NCBI GenBank assembly: GCA_022786605.1
Contig: JALFWW010000017.1
Coordinates: 1-64,000, forward strand
DNA: 64,000 nt
Source of the DNA: Clostridia bacterium
GTDB taxonomy: Bacteria > Bacillota > Clostridia > Lachnospirales > Anaerotignaceae
Reading direction: 5' to 3'
This document shows, in pieces, positions 26,508 to 35,866 of this stretch (within the stretch, counting starts at the first letter, position 1; every line of letters begins with the position of its first letter). The notes under the pieces were generated by a model. That model worked only from the letters and a program-made list of their open reading frames with translations, searched no databases and was not told where the DNA came from. The position numbers were made by a program, and so were the translations under genes.

Positions 26508-27206
26508 ATGGAAAATAAATTCAATATTCTGGTTTGTGATGATGATAAAAGTATCGTGGATGCCATTGAAATCTATCTGAAACAGGAAAACTATCATGTA
26601 ATCAAAGCCTATAACGGCTTGGAGGCACTGCAGGCGTTGGAGGAAAACGAAATCCACCTGATCCTGCTGGATGTGATGATGCCTAAAATGGATGGATTGA
26701 ACGCGACAGTGAAAATTCGGGAAACTCTGAATATCCCCATTATCATTCTGTCTGCCAAATCTGAAGACACAGACAAGATTCTGGGTTTGAACTTCGGCGC
26801 TGATGACTATATCACAAAGCCTTTCAATCCGCTGGAACTGCTGGCAAGGGTAAAAAGTCAGATGCGGCGCTATACCTCTTTGGGCAGTATTGCCGAAAAA
26901 AGCAATGTGATCAAAATCGGTGGTCTGGAGTTGGATAAGGATGCCAAGGAAGTGCGGGTAGAAGGAGAACCTGTGAAACTGACCGCAACGGAATATGGTA
27001 TTTTGCAGCTTCTGATGGAAAACGCGGGAAAAGTATTTTCCATCGACCAGATTTATGAAAAAGTATGGAATGAATTATCTTTCGCGCCGGAAAATACGGT
27101 TTCTGTGCATATTCGCCGTATTCGGGAAAAAATCGAGATCAATCCGAAAGAGCCAAAGTATTTGAAGGTGGTGTGGGGTATTGGCTACAAAATTGAAAAA
27201 ATCTAA
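26508..27206 (+). CDS. OmpR/PhoB-family response regulator
   Basis: This 232-residue transcription factor is controlled by phosphorylation from the adjacent sensor kinase. The receiver domain (1-122) has the acidic pocket CDDD (10-13), the phosphoryl acceptor D55 in LLLDVMMPKMDG-type sequence, the switch Ser in ILSAKSE and Lys in DDYITKPFNP. The C-terminal winged helix (about 130-232) shows LTATEYGILQLLMENAGKV and VSVHIRRIREKIE. It overlaps the sensor kinase gene by 26 bases. Its targets are unknown; the nearby surface protein and CLC transporter genes are candidates by position only. Confidence 0.93.
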   Translation: MENKFNILVCDDDKSIVDAIEIYLKQENYHVIKAYNGLEALQALEENEIHLILLDVMMPKMDGLNATVKIRETLNIPIIILSAKSEDTDKILGLNFGADDYITKPFNPLELLARVKSQMRRYTSLGSIAEKSNVIKIGGLELDKDAKEVRVEGEPVKLTATEYGILQLLMENAGKVFSIDQIYEKVWNELSFAPENTVSVHIRRIREKIEINPKEPKYLKVVWGIGYKIEKI

Positions 27207-29499
27207 GTTATATCAGACTGGATGGAAGGTATGCGCGGCATCTTTGCTTTTTATGATGGCGCTGGTGATTTTTTTCTGTGGTGTGGTATTTTCCAGTATC
27301 ACCAAAAACTGGGGACGGAGCATTCTGACAGAAGAAAACTTTTATGATACAGTGGAACTGCGGAATCTGTTCTTTTCCACGCTGGATGAAGCGGTTCTGG
27401 CAGATGTTTATTATGAAAGCGAAGCTAAAATACAGTCTGGGGAAAAAGTAGACAGAGATGAACTATTGGCAGGCTTTAAGCGGTATTACAATATCATTGA
27501 TGGGGTCATCACCGGCAATACGGAAATCAATGATACTTATGACGGGCTGATTGTATATGGAAATATTCCATCCCGGCTGGAGGATAAGTTTGTGGAATAT
27601 CAGGGGTTGGTGGAAACCCGCCTGCCGCAGTACCGCCAGATGTATATTCAGGATCAGCTGGATGATTATCGGGAAGCGGTACGGTATTTGGAAAGCCTGA
27701 CCAACTTTTATTATTTTGTGGAGGATGAGCAGGGGCGTGTCATTGCCGGAAATGCTACTCGAGCGGAGGTCAGCAGCAAGAGCCATACCATTATGCTTTC
27801 TTCGGAATTTTCCAGCGATAACCTCAGCAGCAAAACCCATTACCCTTACAGCAATGCTTATGTAGAAAACAGCAACTACCGCGTGTATGCGGCTGTGGAT
27901 GAGCCTTTGCGGGAAGGGGATGACTTTTATGATTTGTATCAGGAATTCATTTTGGCAAAGAAAAGCATGCCATATTTGTTTGTGGTATCTACTGTTGCGT
28001 TTCTGTTGTTTATGATCTGTCTGGTTTATCTGATTCGTGTGGCAGGGCAGAAAACAAAGGGCGGACCAGTAAAATATCTGGTTGTGGACAGAATATATAA
28101 TGAAATCCATTTTCTGCTGGTAGGGCTGTTTGGTGTATTTTCCTTTTTTATGGCACTGACGTTGTTGGAGTTTATATTATATCGGGGGATGCCTTTCTGG
28201 TCCTATGTATTTATGACACTGCTGGGGATTTTGTATATTGCGGATGTGGCTGTCGGACTTAGCTATGTTTTGTCCCTAAGCAGGCAGATCAAGGGGAAGG
28301 TTTTTGCGCGCAACACGCTGATTTCTGTGCTTTTGCGCAAGATTGCGTCTTTATTTACAGGAGCCACTTTCCGCGGCTGGATGCTTCTGGTAATGCTTGC
28401 GTACGGCTTAGGAAACTGTTTTCTGGTATTTATGATATGCATGTATTTGAGCAGCAGTCTGTGGCTTCTGTTTTTTGGGTTACTGGTTGCGTTCAATGTA
28501 TTTTGTCTGTATTTGTTTCTGAGAGCTCTGCGTTCCTTGAAACGCATTATGATATCCGCAAGGGAAACTTCGAAAGGCAATCTCACTTATCAACTGGATT
28601 TGGCAGAGATTTCCCCATCTTTTCTGAATTTTGCGGAAGATATTGCCAATATTCAGGATGGGCTGAAAAATGCGGTGGAAGAAGCCGTAAAAGGGGAACG
28701 TATGAAAACGGAATTGATCACCAATGTTTCCCATGACCTGAAAACACCGCTGACATCCATTGTGACTTATGTGGATTTGCTGAAGCAGCAAAAGCTGGAT
28801 AATCCTGTTGCCAGAGATTATGTGGATGTATTGCAGGTGAAATCCTATCGTTTGAAGCAGCTCATTGAGGACTTGATCGAAGCCAGTAAAGTTTCCAGTG
28901 GAAATGTTGCGGTGGAAAAAATGCGGATTGATTACCGTCAGCTGACCATGCAGGCCATCGGGGAAATGGAAGAAAAAATAGAAGAGGCAAATCTGGAATT
29001 CAGACTCAGCTGTCCAGAACCAGTGTTCATCGAAGCGGATGGCAGACATATGTGGCGGATTCTGGAGAATATGCTCTCAAATGTCATCAAATATTCCATG
29101 AAAGGTTCTCGGGTATATATCGACATTTTCCAGACAGAGGAACATGGGATTCTGGTTATGAAAAATATTTCGGCAACGCCCATTGATTTTGATGCCACTC
29201 GGCTGACAGAGCGTTTTGTCAGAGGAGACAGTTCCCGTACAACAGAAGGCAGCGGTCTGGGACTTTCCATTGCGCAAAGCTTAGCGGAGGTACAGGGAGG
29301 AACTTTTGGTATTCAGGTGGACGGCGATTTATTTAAAGCCGTTGTGAGCATGGAACTTTGGAAAGAACCTGTGGATGATACCGACGAAGAAGAGGAAATG
29401 GAAGATGAGAGCATGGAGGCAGAACATGTGGGAGAGGATTCTGACACAGATGTTTTTTCTGAAAATGCAGAAGAAACTGAAGAAAAACATGATCTTTAA
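27181..29499 (+). CDS. Membrane sensor histidine kinase with large outer domain and several extra membrane spans
   Basis: This 772-residue kinase pairs with the upstream regulator. One membrane span (about 14-40) is followed by an outer domain of about 220 residues, then four or more hydrophobic spans between about 265 and 450, more than the usual two. A linker leads to the dimerisation domain with the phospho-accepting His in NVSHDLKTPLTSI (near residue 516). The ATPase domain follows: N box in MLSNVIKYS near 630, then GSGLGLSIAQSL near 690. The last 45 residues are very acidic (DDTDEEEEMEDESME), which is unusual. The start is TTG at 27181 inside the preceding gene; TTG at 27193 is an alternative. 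Confidence 0.88.
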   Translation: MATKLKKSKLYQTGWKVCAASLLFMMALVIFFCGVVFSSITKNWGRSILTEENFYDTVELRNLFFSTLDEAVLADVYYESEAKIQSGEKVDRDELLAGFKRYYNIIDGVITGNTEINDTYDGLIVYGNIPSRLEDKFVEYQGLVETRLPQYRQMYIQDQLDDYREAVRYLESLTNFYYFVEDEQGRVIAGNATRAEVSSKSHTIMLSSEFSSDNLSSKTHYPYSNAYVENSNYRVYAAVDEPLREGDDFYDLYQEFILAKKSMPYLFVVSTVAFLLFMICLVYLIRVAGQKTKGGPVKYLVVDRIYNEIHFLLVGLFGVFSFFMALTLLEFILYRGMPFWSYVFMTLLGILYIADVAVGLSYVLSLSRQIKGKVFARNTLISVLLRKIASLFTGATFRGWMLLVMLAYGLGNCFLVFMICMYLSSSLWLLFFGLLVAFNVFCLYLFLRALRSLKRIMISARETSKGNLTYQLDLAEISPSFLNFAEDIANIQDGLKNAVEEAVKGERMKTELITNVSHDLKTPLTSIVTYVDLLKQQKLDNPVARDYVDVLQVKSYRLKQLIEDLIEASKVSSGNVAVEKMRIDYRQLTMQAIGEMEEKIEEANLEFRLSCPEPVFIEADGRHMWRILENMLSNVIKYSMKGSRVYIDIFQTEEHGILVMKNISATPIDFDATRLTERFVRGDSSRTTEGSGLGLSIAQSLAEVQGGTFGIQVDGDLFKAVVSMELWKEPVDDTDEEEEMEDESMEAEHVGEDSDTDVFSENAEETEEKHDL

Positions 29500-29533
29500 A
29501 TATAATGTATATATAATATAGGTAGAAATTTTT

Positions 29534-29586
29534 GAAAAAGCAGTTTTTTCGGAAGGGAATCTTTTGGAAAAATTGCTTTTTCTTTG
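29534..29586 (+). terminator. Terminator of the two-component operon
   Basis: GAAAAAGCA (29534-29542) pairs with TGCTTTTTC (29574-29582), with further inner A/T pairing, followed by T. Confidence 0.7.
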
Positions 29587-29605
29587 AAAATATGTCAGTT
29601 TTATT

Positions 29606-29633
29606 TTGCAGGGAAGAAGGGCTATGGTATAAT
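29606..29633 (+). promoter_or_regulatory. Promoter of the CLC transporter gene
   Basis: TTGCAG (29606-29611) and a perfect TATAAT (29628-29633) are separated by 16 bases, about 78 bases before the start codon. Confidence 0.6.
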
Positions 29634-29710
29634 GACTGCAAAATGTTTGATTGCAAAAAAGATAGGCTGACGCAAAGCGGGAGAATCATATATTTAAGGA
29701 GAGGTTCAGG

Positions 29711-30970
29711 TTGTTTGAAAGACTCAATGGTTATTTAGAAGGCAGCGAAAAAGGGATATACACATTTTTGGTATGGTCTTTCATAGGTGCGGTTATTGGC
29801 GCGGTTGTTGGGACCGTAGGGATTGCTTTTCATATATTGTTGGAAGAGGTCACTGTTTTCCGCATATCCCATCCCCACATATTGTTCCTGCTGCCCTTGG
29901 GCGGGCTTGCCATTGCTGGATTATATCGCTTGCTTCATATGCAGAACGATCGCGGAACCAATTTGATACTCTTTGCTGTTCGTGTCAATGAAAAAGTCAG
30001 TCTGCGTTTGACGCCTCTGATTTTCATCAGTACCATCATTACTCATCTGCTGGGCGGTTCTGCTGGCAGAGAAGGGGCAGCTTTGCAGATCGGCGGAAGC
30101 ATAGGTTCTTTTGTGGGCAGAAAGATCAAGCTGGACGAGAAGGATGAGCGAATCATCACCATGTGCGGCATGAGCGCCGGTTTCGCGGCGTTGTTTGGCA
30201 CACCTGTAGCGGCGGTGGTGTTTTCCATGGAAGTCATTACTGTTGGTATCATGCATTACTCCGCCATTGTACCCAGTATCATTGCGGCAATTACAGCAGC
30301 CGGCTTGTCCATGGCGTGCGGCATCACACCCACAGCATTTACATTGCAGCAGATCCCTGAATTGAGCCCAGCTGGTGTCGGATCTGTGATACTGTTGGGG
30401 GTATTGTGTGCTGGTGTTAGTGTGCTTTTCTGCATGACCATGGAAACAGCGGGAAAGTATTATAAAAAAGTTTTTCCCAATGGATATATCCGTATTTTTG
30501 TTGGTGGCTGTATTGTGGTAGCGCTGACATTGCTGCTGGGTACCAGAGATTACAATGGTGCGGGCATGGATGTCATTACCCGTGCCATTGCCGGAGAAGC
30601 GGAATCCCCTGCGTTTTTATGGAAAATACTTTTGACCGCGCTGACATTGGGAGCAGGATATAAAGGCGGTGAAATAGTGCCTTCCTTTTTTGTGGGGGCA
30701 ACTTTTGGATGCGTTATTGGACCATGGATCGGGCTGCCGGCTTCTTTTGCGGCGGGCACAGGCATGGCAGCCATTTTCTGCGGCGTGACCAATTGTCCTA
30801 TGGCTTCTGTGATTCTCTGTGTGGAATTGTTTGGGGCGGAAGGGATTGCATATTACGCATTGGCGTGTGCAGTCAGCTATATGTTGTCTGGTTACTATGG
30901 TCTGTATTCTGAACAGAAAATCATGTATTCCAAAATGCAGCCGGAGTTTATCAATAAAAGCGTGCATTAA
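29711..30970 (+). CDS. CLC-family anion channel/transporter
   Basis: This 419-residue integral membrane protein belongs to the CLC family of chloride channels and anion/proton antiporters. Key pieces are GSAGREGAALQIGGSIG near residue 118 (the gating glutamate in GREG), MSAGFAALFGTPVAAVVFSMEV around 155-176 and a late GxFxPxxxxGA-like stretch GEIVPSFFVGATFG near 320. There are no C-terminal CBS domains. The first ion-path motif reads RGTNLILF instead of the classical GSGIP. A related Asn-Leu-Ile sequence is, as I recall, typical of the fluoride-exporting CLC-F branch, so fluoride is possible. No fluoride riboswitch is seen upstream. Start is TTG at 29711 behind AAGGAGAGG. Confidence 0.85.
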   Translation: MFERLNGYLEGSEKGIYTFLVWSFIGAVIGAVVGTVGIAFHILLEEVTVFRISHPHILFLLPLGGLAIAGLYRLLHMQNDRGTNLILFAVRVNEKVSLRLTPLIFISTIITHLLGGSAGREGAALQIGGSIGSFVGRKIKLDEKDERIITMCGMSAGFAALFGTPVAAVVFSMEVITVGIMHYSAIVPSIIAAITAAGLSMACGITPTAFTLQQIPELSPAGVGSVILLGVLCAGVSVLFCMTMETAGKYYKKVFPNGYIRIFVGGCIVVALTLLLGTRDYNGAGMDVITRAIAGEAESPAFLWKILLTALTLGAGYKGGEIVPSFFVGATFGCVIGPWIGLPASFAAGTGMAAIFCGVTNCPMASVILCVELFGAEGIAYYALACAVSYMLSGYYGLYSEQKIMYSKMQPEFINKSVH

Positions 30971-31278
30971 GGCGGCATTAGACTGGTTCAAACGAATAGA
31001 AATTTTGAATAAATGGATTTTATGCACTATTTTATACATAAAAAACAAATTGATATAATTACAAAAGTAGTTTTAGAAAACGAAAAAACATTGAAAAAAA
31101 CTTGAAAATTGGGAATTTCTGTGCAATGTGAATAAAAAAGAATCAAAAATAAAGAATTTCTGGTGAAACATTCTGATTGCATTTTATGCATGAATCTAGT
31201 ATAATCCTATTTGTAAGACAGCAGTGACTGTAAAGCAAGTTCAAAAAAGAAAAAACAAATTTAGGGAGGTAAATTGGT
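30971..31278 (+). promoter_or_regulatory. Intergenic region with promoter of the amino acid transporter
   Basis: The region is AT-rich with no gene. A promoter TTGCAT (31177-31182), 17 bases, TATAAT (31200-31205) lies 74 bases before the binding-protein gene. The inverted repeat TGCAT-TTT-ATGCA (31178-31190) overlaps the -35 box and spacer and could be an operator. The gene's ribosome site is TTAGGGAGG. No clear terminator for the CLC gene was found. Confidence 0.55.
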
Positions 31279-32046
31279 ATGAAAAAATATTTCAAAAGCA
31301 TTCTTGCAACAACAATGGTATTATCTATGACAGCAGCTTTGGCTGGCTGCGGCGGTGGTGAAACAAATGAGACATTGACACTGGCGACCAGTGTAGACTT
31401 CCCTCCTTTCGAATACTACGAAGGCGGCGAACCTGTTGGCATCGATGTAGAAATCGCAAAAGCTTTGGGTGAAAAACTGGGCTATGAAGTAAAGATCGAA
31501 GATATGAACTTTGATTCCATCATTCCTTCCATCGCTTCTGGCAAAGCTGATATCGCAATGGCAGGTCTGACAGTAACAGAAGATCGTCTGCAGAATGTTG
31601 ACTTCACAGATAGTTACGCAACAGGCGTACAGGTAGTCATCGTAAAAGAAGATTCTGATATCACAAGTGTGGATGATCTGTTCGCAGAAGGCGCAAACCA
31701 CACAGTAGGCGTACAGACAGCGACAACTGGCGATGTGTATACAACAACTGACATTGAAGGTGCAGGTCTGGGTAAAGTGGAACGTTATCCAAAAGGTGCT
31801 GACGCAATCGCAGCTCTGACAGCTGGCAAAATCGACTGTGTTGTTATCGACAACGAACCCGCAAAAGCATTTGTAGAAGCAAACGAAGGTCTGAAAATTC
31901 TGGATACAGAATACATCACAGAAGACTATGCTATCGCTCTGGCAAAAGACAGCGAACTGACAGAATCCATCAACACAGCTCTGCAGGAATTGAAAGACGA
32001 CGGTACTGTACAGTCCATCATCGACAAATATATCACAGCAGAATAA
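31279..32046 (+). CDS. Polar amino acid ABC transporter, substrate-binding lipoprotein
   Basis: This 255-residue extracellular solute-binding protein (family 3) delivers an amino acid to the permease encoded next. It has a lipoprotein signal with lipobox LAGC (Cys near residue 23), then TLATSVDFPPFEYYEGGEPVG and the family motif GIDVEIAKALGEKLG. SGKADIAMAGLTVTEDR lies near 95-110 and C-terminal LKDDGTVQSIIDKY at the end. Sequence alone does not fix the substrate; polar amino acids or cystine are usual. Codon use is strongly biased, as expected for an abundant protein. A GC-rich hairpin after it may lower expression of the downstream genes. Confidence 0.92.
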   Translation: MKKYFKSILATTMVLSMTAALAGCGGGETNETLTLATSVDFPPFEYYEGGEPVGIDVEIAKALGEKLGYEVKIEDMNFDSIIPSIASGKADIAMAGLTVTEDRLQNVDFTDSYATGVQVVIVKEDSDITSVDDLFAEGANHTVGVQTATTGDVYTTTDIEGAGLGKVERYPKGADAIAALTAGKIDCVVIDNEPAKAFVEANEGLKILDTEYITEDYAIALAKDSELTESINTALQELKDDGTVQSIIDKYITAE

Positions 32047-32077
32047 TTTTTGAACATAAAATCAGAAAATACAAACC

Positions 32078-32104
32078 GGGGACGGGAAACCGTCCCTGTT
32101 TTGG
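32078..32104 (+). terminator. Hairpin between binding protein and permease genes
   Basis: A 7-bp GC stem (32079-32085 with 32090-32096) with a 4-base loop and the tail TGTTTT. It probably acts as a partial terminator, giving more binding protein than permease and ATPase. Confidence 0.7.
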
Positions 32105-32131
32105 CATTGTAAAGAAAAAGGAGGACTTTTT

Positions 32132-32869
32132 TTGGAAGGATTGCAAACCTGGTGGGAAGGGATTCAAAAGCAGTTTTATATCAACTTCATTGAGGATAAT
32201 CGATGGAAATATCTTTGGGACGGTCTGGGCGTTACATTGCAGCTGACATTCTGCGCGGTGCTGATCGGTATCGTTTTGGGTGTGATTCTGGCGATGATCC
32301 GTTCCACTTATGATAAAAACTATAGAGAAATGCGTCCTGGTTTTAGCCGTTTTGTGCTGAAAATATTGGATGTGATTGCGAGAATTTATCTGACTGTCAT
32401 CCGCGGCACACCTGTTGTTGTACAGCTGATGATCATGTATTATATCATTCTGGCATCTTCTAATAATAAACTGATGGTTGGTATGATCGCTTTTGGTGTC
32501 AACTCTGGTGCCTATGTAGCGGAAATTGTACGAAGCGGCATCATGTCTATTGATGGCGGTCAGTTTGAAGCTGGACGCAGCTTGGGCTTTAACTATGTAC
32601 AGACCATGCGTTATGTTATCATTCCTCAGGCGCTGAAAAACGTATTGCCTGCGTTGGCAAACGAATTTATTGTATTGCTGAAAGAAACCTCTGTTGCAGG
32701 TTATATCGCGATGCAGGATCTGACAAAGGGCGGCGATATCATCCGTGGCGCTACATACAGCCCCTTTATGCCTTTGATTGGTGTTGCGTTGATTTATTTG
32801 GTTATGGTTATGTTCTTTACCTTCCTGGTAAATAAACTGGAAAGGAGATTGAGAAACAGTGAGCGGTAA
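32132..32869 (+). CDS. Polar amino acid ABC transporter, permease
   Basis: This 245-residue permease of the His/Glu/Gln/Arg/opine family forms the membrane channel of the transporter. Hydrophobic spans lie near residues 30-55, 90-115, 125-145 and 205-235. The coupling segment [32 protein letters not shown] EAA loop lies near 147-172, where the ATPase docks. It starts with TTG at 32132 behind AAGGAGGA and overlaps the ATPase gene by 11 bases. Confidence 0.92.
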   Translation: MEGLQTWWEGIQKQFYINFIEDNRWKYLWDGLGVTLQLTFCAVLIGIVLGVILAMIRSTYDKNYREMRPGFSRFVLKILDVIARIYLTVIRGTPVVVQLMIMYYIILASSNNKLMVGMIAFGVNSGAYVAEIVRSGIMSIDGGQFEAGRSLGFNYVQTMRYVIIPQALKNVLPALANEFIVLLKETSVAGYIAMQDLTKGGDIIRGATYSPFMPLIGVALIYLVMVMFFTFLVNKLERRLRNSER

Positions 32870-33605
32870 TGAATCTTTGATCCGTGTGGAAAATTTGCAG
32901 AAACATTATAATAAAGGTGCCATCAAGGCGCTGGATGGCATCAATACAGAAATCAAAAAAGGGGAAGTTGTGGTTGTCATCGGACCTTCCGGTTCCGGTA
33001 AATCCACTTTCCTGCGCTGCTTGAACCTGTTGGAAGTGCCTACAGGCGGACATATTTATTTCGATGGTGTGGATATTACAGACGTGAAAACGGATATTAA
33101 CATCCATCGCCAGAGAATGGGTATGGTGTTCCAGCATTTCAATCTCTTTCCCCATATGACCATTTTGAAAAATATGATCATCGCGCCTATGAAATTGCAG
33201 GGCAAAAGTGAAGCGGAAGCAACGGAAATGGCGATGAGCCTGCTGCGTCGCGTAGGTTTGGAGGATAGAGCCAACGCATATCCTTCTCAGCTTTCCGGTG
33301 GTCAGAAACAGCGTATTGCCATTGTGCGTGCCTTGTGCATGCAGCCGGAAGTAATGCTTTTTGACGAACCTACTTCTGCCCTTGACCCGGAAATGGTTGG
33401 TGAAGTTCTGGAAGTTATGAAACAGCTGGCTGATGAAAATATGACTATGGTTGTGGTTACCCATGAAATGGGCTTTGCTCGTGAAGTTGCTACCCGTGTC
33501 ATGTTCATGGCGGATGGTCGTCAGGTGGAAGAAGGCACACCAGAAGAAATCTTTACAAATCCTAAAAGCGAACGTTTGCAGACATTCCTTGCGAAAGTGC
33601 TGTAA
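32859..33605 (+). CDS. Polar amino acid ABC transporter, ATP-binding protein
   Basis: This 248-residue ATPase (GlnQ/HisP type) powers amino acid uptake. It shows Walker [10 protein letters not shown] (about 39-47), the Q-loop in [13 protein letters not shown], the signature LSGGQKQR, Walker [13 protein letters not shown] and the switch His in VVTHEMGFA. The start is GTG at 32859 behind AAAGGAG, within the end of the permease gene. A strong terminator follows, so the operon has three genes. Confidence 0.95.
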   Translation: MSGNESLIRVENLQKHYNKGAIKALDGINTEIKKGEVVVVIGPSGSGKSTFLRCLNLLEVPTGGHIYFDGVDITDVKTDINIHRQRMGMVFQHFNLFPHMTILKNMIIAPMKLQGKSEAEATEMAMSLLRRVGLEDRANAYPSQLSGGQKQRIAIVRALCMQPEVMLFDEPTSALDPEMVGEVLEVMKQLADENMTMVVVTHEMGFAREVATRVMFMADGRQVEEGTPEEIFTNPKSERLQTFLAKVL

Positions 33606-33606
33606 T

Positions 33607-33642
33607 CAAAAACCCCTTTTGTGTAGGCAAAAGGGGTTTTTC
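33607..33642 (+). terminator. Terminator of the amino acid ABC transporter operon
   Basis: A stem of about 12 bp, AAAACCCCTTTT-type (33608-33619 with 33629-33640), ends in a T run. Confidence 0.9.
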
Positions 33643-33699
33643 TGTTATAATAAAAGCAGGAAATTATGGAAGAAAAGGCATGGGAAAGGAGTGGAGTTT

Positions 33700-34095
33700 A
33701 TGAAAAGTTTGGTATTGCTTGGTGTTGTACTGATTTCTTTGACAGCTGGCGGAGGAAATGCAGGCAAAACAGCAAATGCGGAGGTTGTATTGGATAGATC
33801 GTCGTTTTATACAGAAGCAGAAATGCAGGAAGCGGTCCATGTCGTCAAAGAAACTTTCAGAAGCTTTCAGGGATGTGAAATGCAGAAAATCGTTTATGCC
33901 CCGGAGAAATCTCAAATGGAAGCGGCATATGAAGGGGTAGAACCGGAAAATGCCATTGTTTTTGTGACAGAATTTGATGTGGGTTTTGGTGCGGACGCCT
34001 GCTGGGATGAAGGAGAACATGTTACGGACTGGAGTTTTGTTTTGACTAGGGAAAATGCAGATAGTCCATGGGTTGTAGTGAATTGGGGTTATTGA
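33700..34095 (+). CDS. Small secreted protein of unknown function
   Basis: The 131-residue product starts with a short signal peptide (MKSLVLLGVVLISLTAGG, possible cleavage near residue 26, ANA-EV). A charged mature domain follows with a helix (EAEMQEAVHVVKETFRSF) and a C-terminal beta region ending WSFVLTRENADSPWVVVNWGY. That ending resembles several small clostridial exported domains in which a Trp/Gly/Tyr tail closes a strand, but I cannot name the family. I chose the ATG at 33700, directly behind GGAGTGGAG. The longer open frame upstream overlaps the ABC ATPase gene and has no ribosome site. Confidence 0.7.
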   Translation: MKSLVLLGVVLISLTAGGGNAGKTANAEVVLDRSSFYTEAEMQEAVHVVKETFRSFQGCEMQKIVYAPEKSQMEAAYEGVEPENAIVFVTEFDVGFGADACWDEGEHVTDWSFVLTRENADSPWVVVNWGY

Positions 34096-34164
34096 GAAAA
34101 AAGCTTGCTTGGAGTAAATAAAGCGGAAAAAGAGAAACAGACAGTCGAAAAAAGACTGCCTGTT

Positions 34165-34336
34165 AAGGGGAATCTTTATAAGAAAACAAAGAAAGCCAGA
34201 GTCCTTTCTCATGACAAAGGATTCTGGCTTTCTTATGATATTGGGATTTTATTGGATATGTTTTTTTGAAGACAGCTGTCACACTTCCGCTTAAGAAATC
34301 AAAGAAAAAATCAATGTTTCCTTAAGCGGAAGTTAC
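34165..34336 (+). repeat. Structured repeat element, copy A
   Basis: First of three related elements of about 170 bp (others at 48888-49060 and 52268-52440), all in the same orientation. Three stems are visible. The inner hairpin is AGAAAGCCAGAGTCCTTT paired around 34190-34207 with 34216-34233. A flanking pair ATCTTTATAAGAAAACA (34172-34188) with TGTTTTTTTGAAGA (34259-34272) encloses it. A second hairpin pairs ACTTCCGCTTAAG (34283-34295) with CTTAAGCGGAAGT (34321-34333). It lies between the convergent secreted-protein and flippase genes and could end both transcripts. Confidence 0.85.
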
Positions 34337-34339
34337 TTT

Positions 34340-35866
34340 TTATGTACGCTTTCTTTTAAGCAGCCGGAAGGTGTCCTGATTCAGACAGCCCAAAACACCC
34401 AGAAAAATCAGATATAATATTCCCATGCCCAAAAGCGTGCCGCAAAATAAAAATAGTGAGGGTGTACTGGTCTGTATGATTAGACGAATAATCATTGCGG
34501 CGGCGGCTCCGGCAAGGATGGGGCGTCCAAAACAATCAAACAAAGAAGGAGATACGCCCGTGCGTGTTTTCAGTTTTCTCAGGGAAAGGACAGTGGCTGT
34601 CAGCAAACTGCAAAACCAACCGAAGCAGAAGGCGTTTAAGCCCCATTTGGGAATACCGAACCATACGAAAGCAATGGTAATCAATGAGGATACAATGTGA
34701 CTCCAGAACAGGAAGAAGTGTTCTCCTAAACCGTTTAAAAGACCATTGATGGTGGTTTGCCCATATAGTAGAGGACAGAGAAAAGCCAGAGGGAATAGAA
34801 GATGTCCAAGACTGCTTCTGCCATAAACGATATAACAGATTTCCTGTGGAAAAACAGCGAACAGACAAGCAGAACCAGCCCCCAGTATGGATGTCAGCAA
34901 AAGAGAGGCGGAAACAGTGCGACGAATGCGGTTATTTTCGCTGATGGCGCATGCCTCTGAAATTTCAGGTACCAATGAAACAGAAAATGCCATCAAAAGG
35001 GCAGATGGCAGCATCAGCAAAGGCAATACCATCCCCGTCAGTTCCCCATAAGATGCCAAAGGATCCTGAGAACTGCTGCCGTATAAAGCCAGACGTTGAG
35101 GGATGAGGATATTTTCCAGCGTTGAAAGCAGAGAACCGGTAATGCGGATGGCGCTGAGGGGGATCGCCATGGATAAAATCAAAGAAAAACAGGCGCCAGA
35201 GGAAATTGCGGGTTTTCGGATGAATTTCCAGCGGCGTTTTTTATGGAGATAATGAAAAAATGTATAGAAAAATGCACCGCCCTCGCCCAGAACAATGCCG
35301 CAGACAGCAGCAAAACAGGCGTATTCCAAACCTTTGGGAACAAACATCCCGGCTAACATATAAATGGTACCAATGCGCAGCAGTTGTTCCAGAATTTGTG
35401 AAAAAGCTGGAACTGACATTTGCTGTAAACCTTGAAAAAATCCGCGCAGGCAGGAACCTACAGCCATAAAGGGAATGGCAAATGCCAGCAGACGCAGAGA
35501 AAGGGCAGTTCTGGATTCCCGCAAAATCTGTGAAGCTACCCAGTCCGCACCCAAAAAAAGGAAACAACTGAGTCCAAGGCTGAAGATCAGACAGAGGAAA
35601 GCCGATTGTTTGACGATCCTGCCGATGGAGCCTGTTTCTCCTCTGGCATGTTCCCGAGCGGTCAGACGGGAAACTGTTGTGGTAAAGCCAGCAGCAGTGA
35701 TGCTCCATGCGAGGGTATATAAGGGCAGAATCAGTTGATAAAGTCCCATGCCTTCTGCGCCGATGCAGTTGGACATGAAAATACGATAAAAAAATCCCAT
35801 ACATCTTGTCAGAATATTTGCGCCGGCAAGTATGGCAGTTCCAACCAACAGTTGTTTACGTCCCAT
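34340..35866 (-). CDS. SpoVB/MurJ-like lipid flippase (MOP superfamily)
   Basis: This 508-residue, roughly 14-span membrane protein belongs to the polysaccharide transport branch of the MOP superfamily, which includes stage V sporulation protein B and lipid-linked sugar flippases. The N-terminus shows GRKQLLVGTAILAGANILTR, then FYRIFMSNCIGAEGMGLYQLILPLY, typical of SpoVB-like proteins. Central segments include GSCLRGFFQGLQQM and a long run of hydrophobic helices. In a spore former the probable job is export of a peptidoglycan precursor for the spore cortex. The start ATG follows CGGAGGT. It is a single minus-strand gene ending against repeat copy A. Confidence 0.85.
   Translation of the reverse strand: MGRKQLLVGTAILAGANILTRCMGFFYRIFMSNCIGAEGMGLYQLILPLYTLAWSITAAGFTTTVSRLTAREHARGETGSIGRIVKQSAFLCLIFSLGLSCFLFLGADWVASQILRESRTALSLRLLAFAIPFMAVGSCLRGFFQGLQQMSVPAFSQILEQLLRIGTIYMLAGMFVPKGLEYACFAAVCGIVLGEGGAFFYTFFHYLHKKRRWKFIRKPAISSGACFSLILSMAIPLSAIRITGSLLSTLENILIPQRLALYGSSSQDPLASYGELTGMVLPLLMLPSALLMAFSVSLVPEISEACAISENNRIRRTVSASLLLTSILGAGSACLFAVFPQEICYIVYGRSSLGHLLFPLAFLCPLLYGQTTINGLLNGLGEHFFLFWSHIVSSLITIAFVWFGIPKWGLNAFCFGWFCSLLTATVLSLRKLKTRTGVSPSLFDCFGRPILAGAAAAMIIRLIIQTSTPSLFLFCGTLLGMGILYLIFLGVLGCLNQDTFRLLKRKRT

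Noticed and set aside
29500..29710. A fluoride riboswitch ahead of the CLC transporter
   Set aside because: None of the conserved fluoride aptamer sequence is present; the region holds only a terminator hairpin and a promoter.
32817..33464. A minus-strand gene opposite the amino acid ABC ATPase
   Set aside because: The plus strand carries all ABC motifs; the opposite frame is a shadow.
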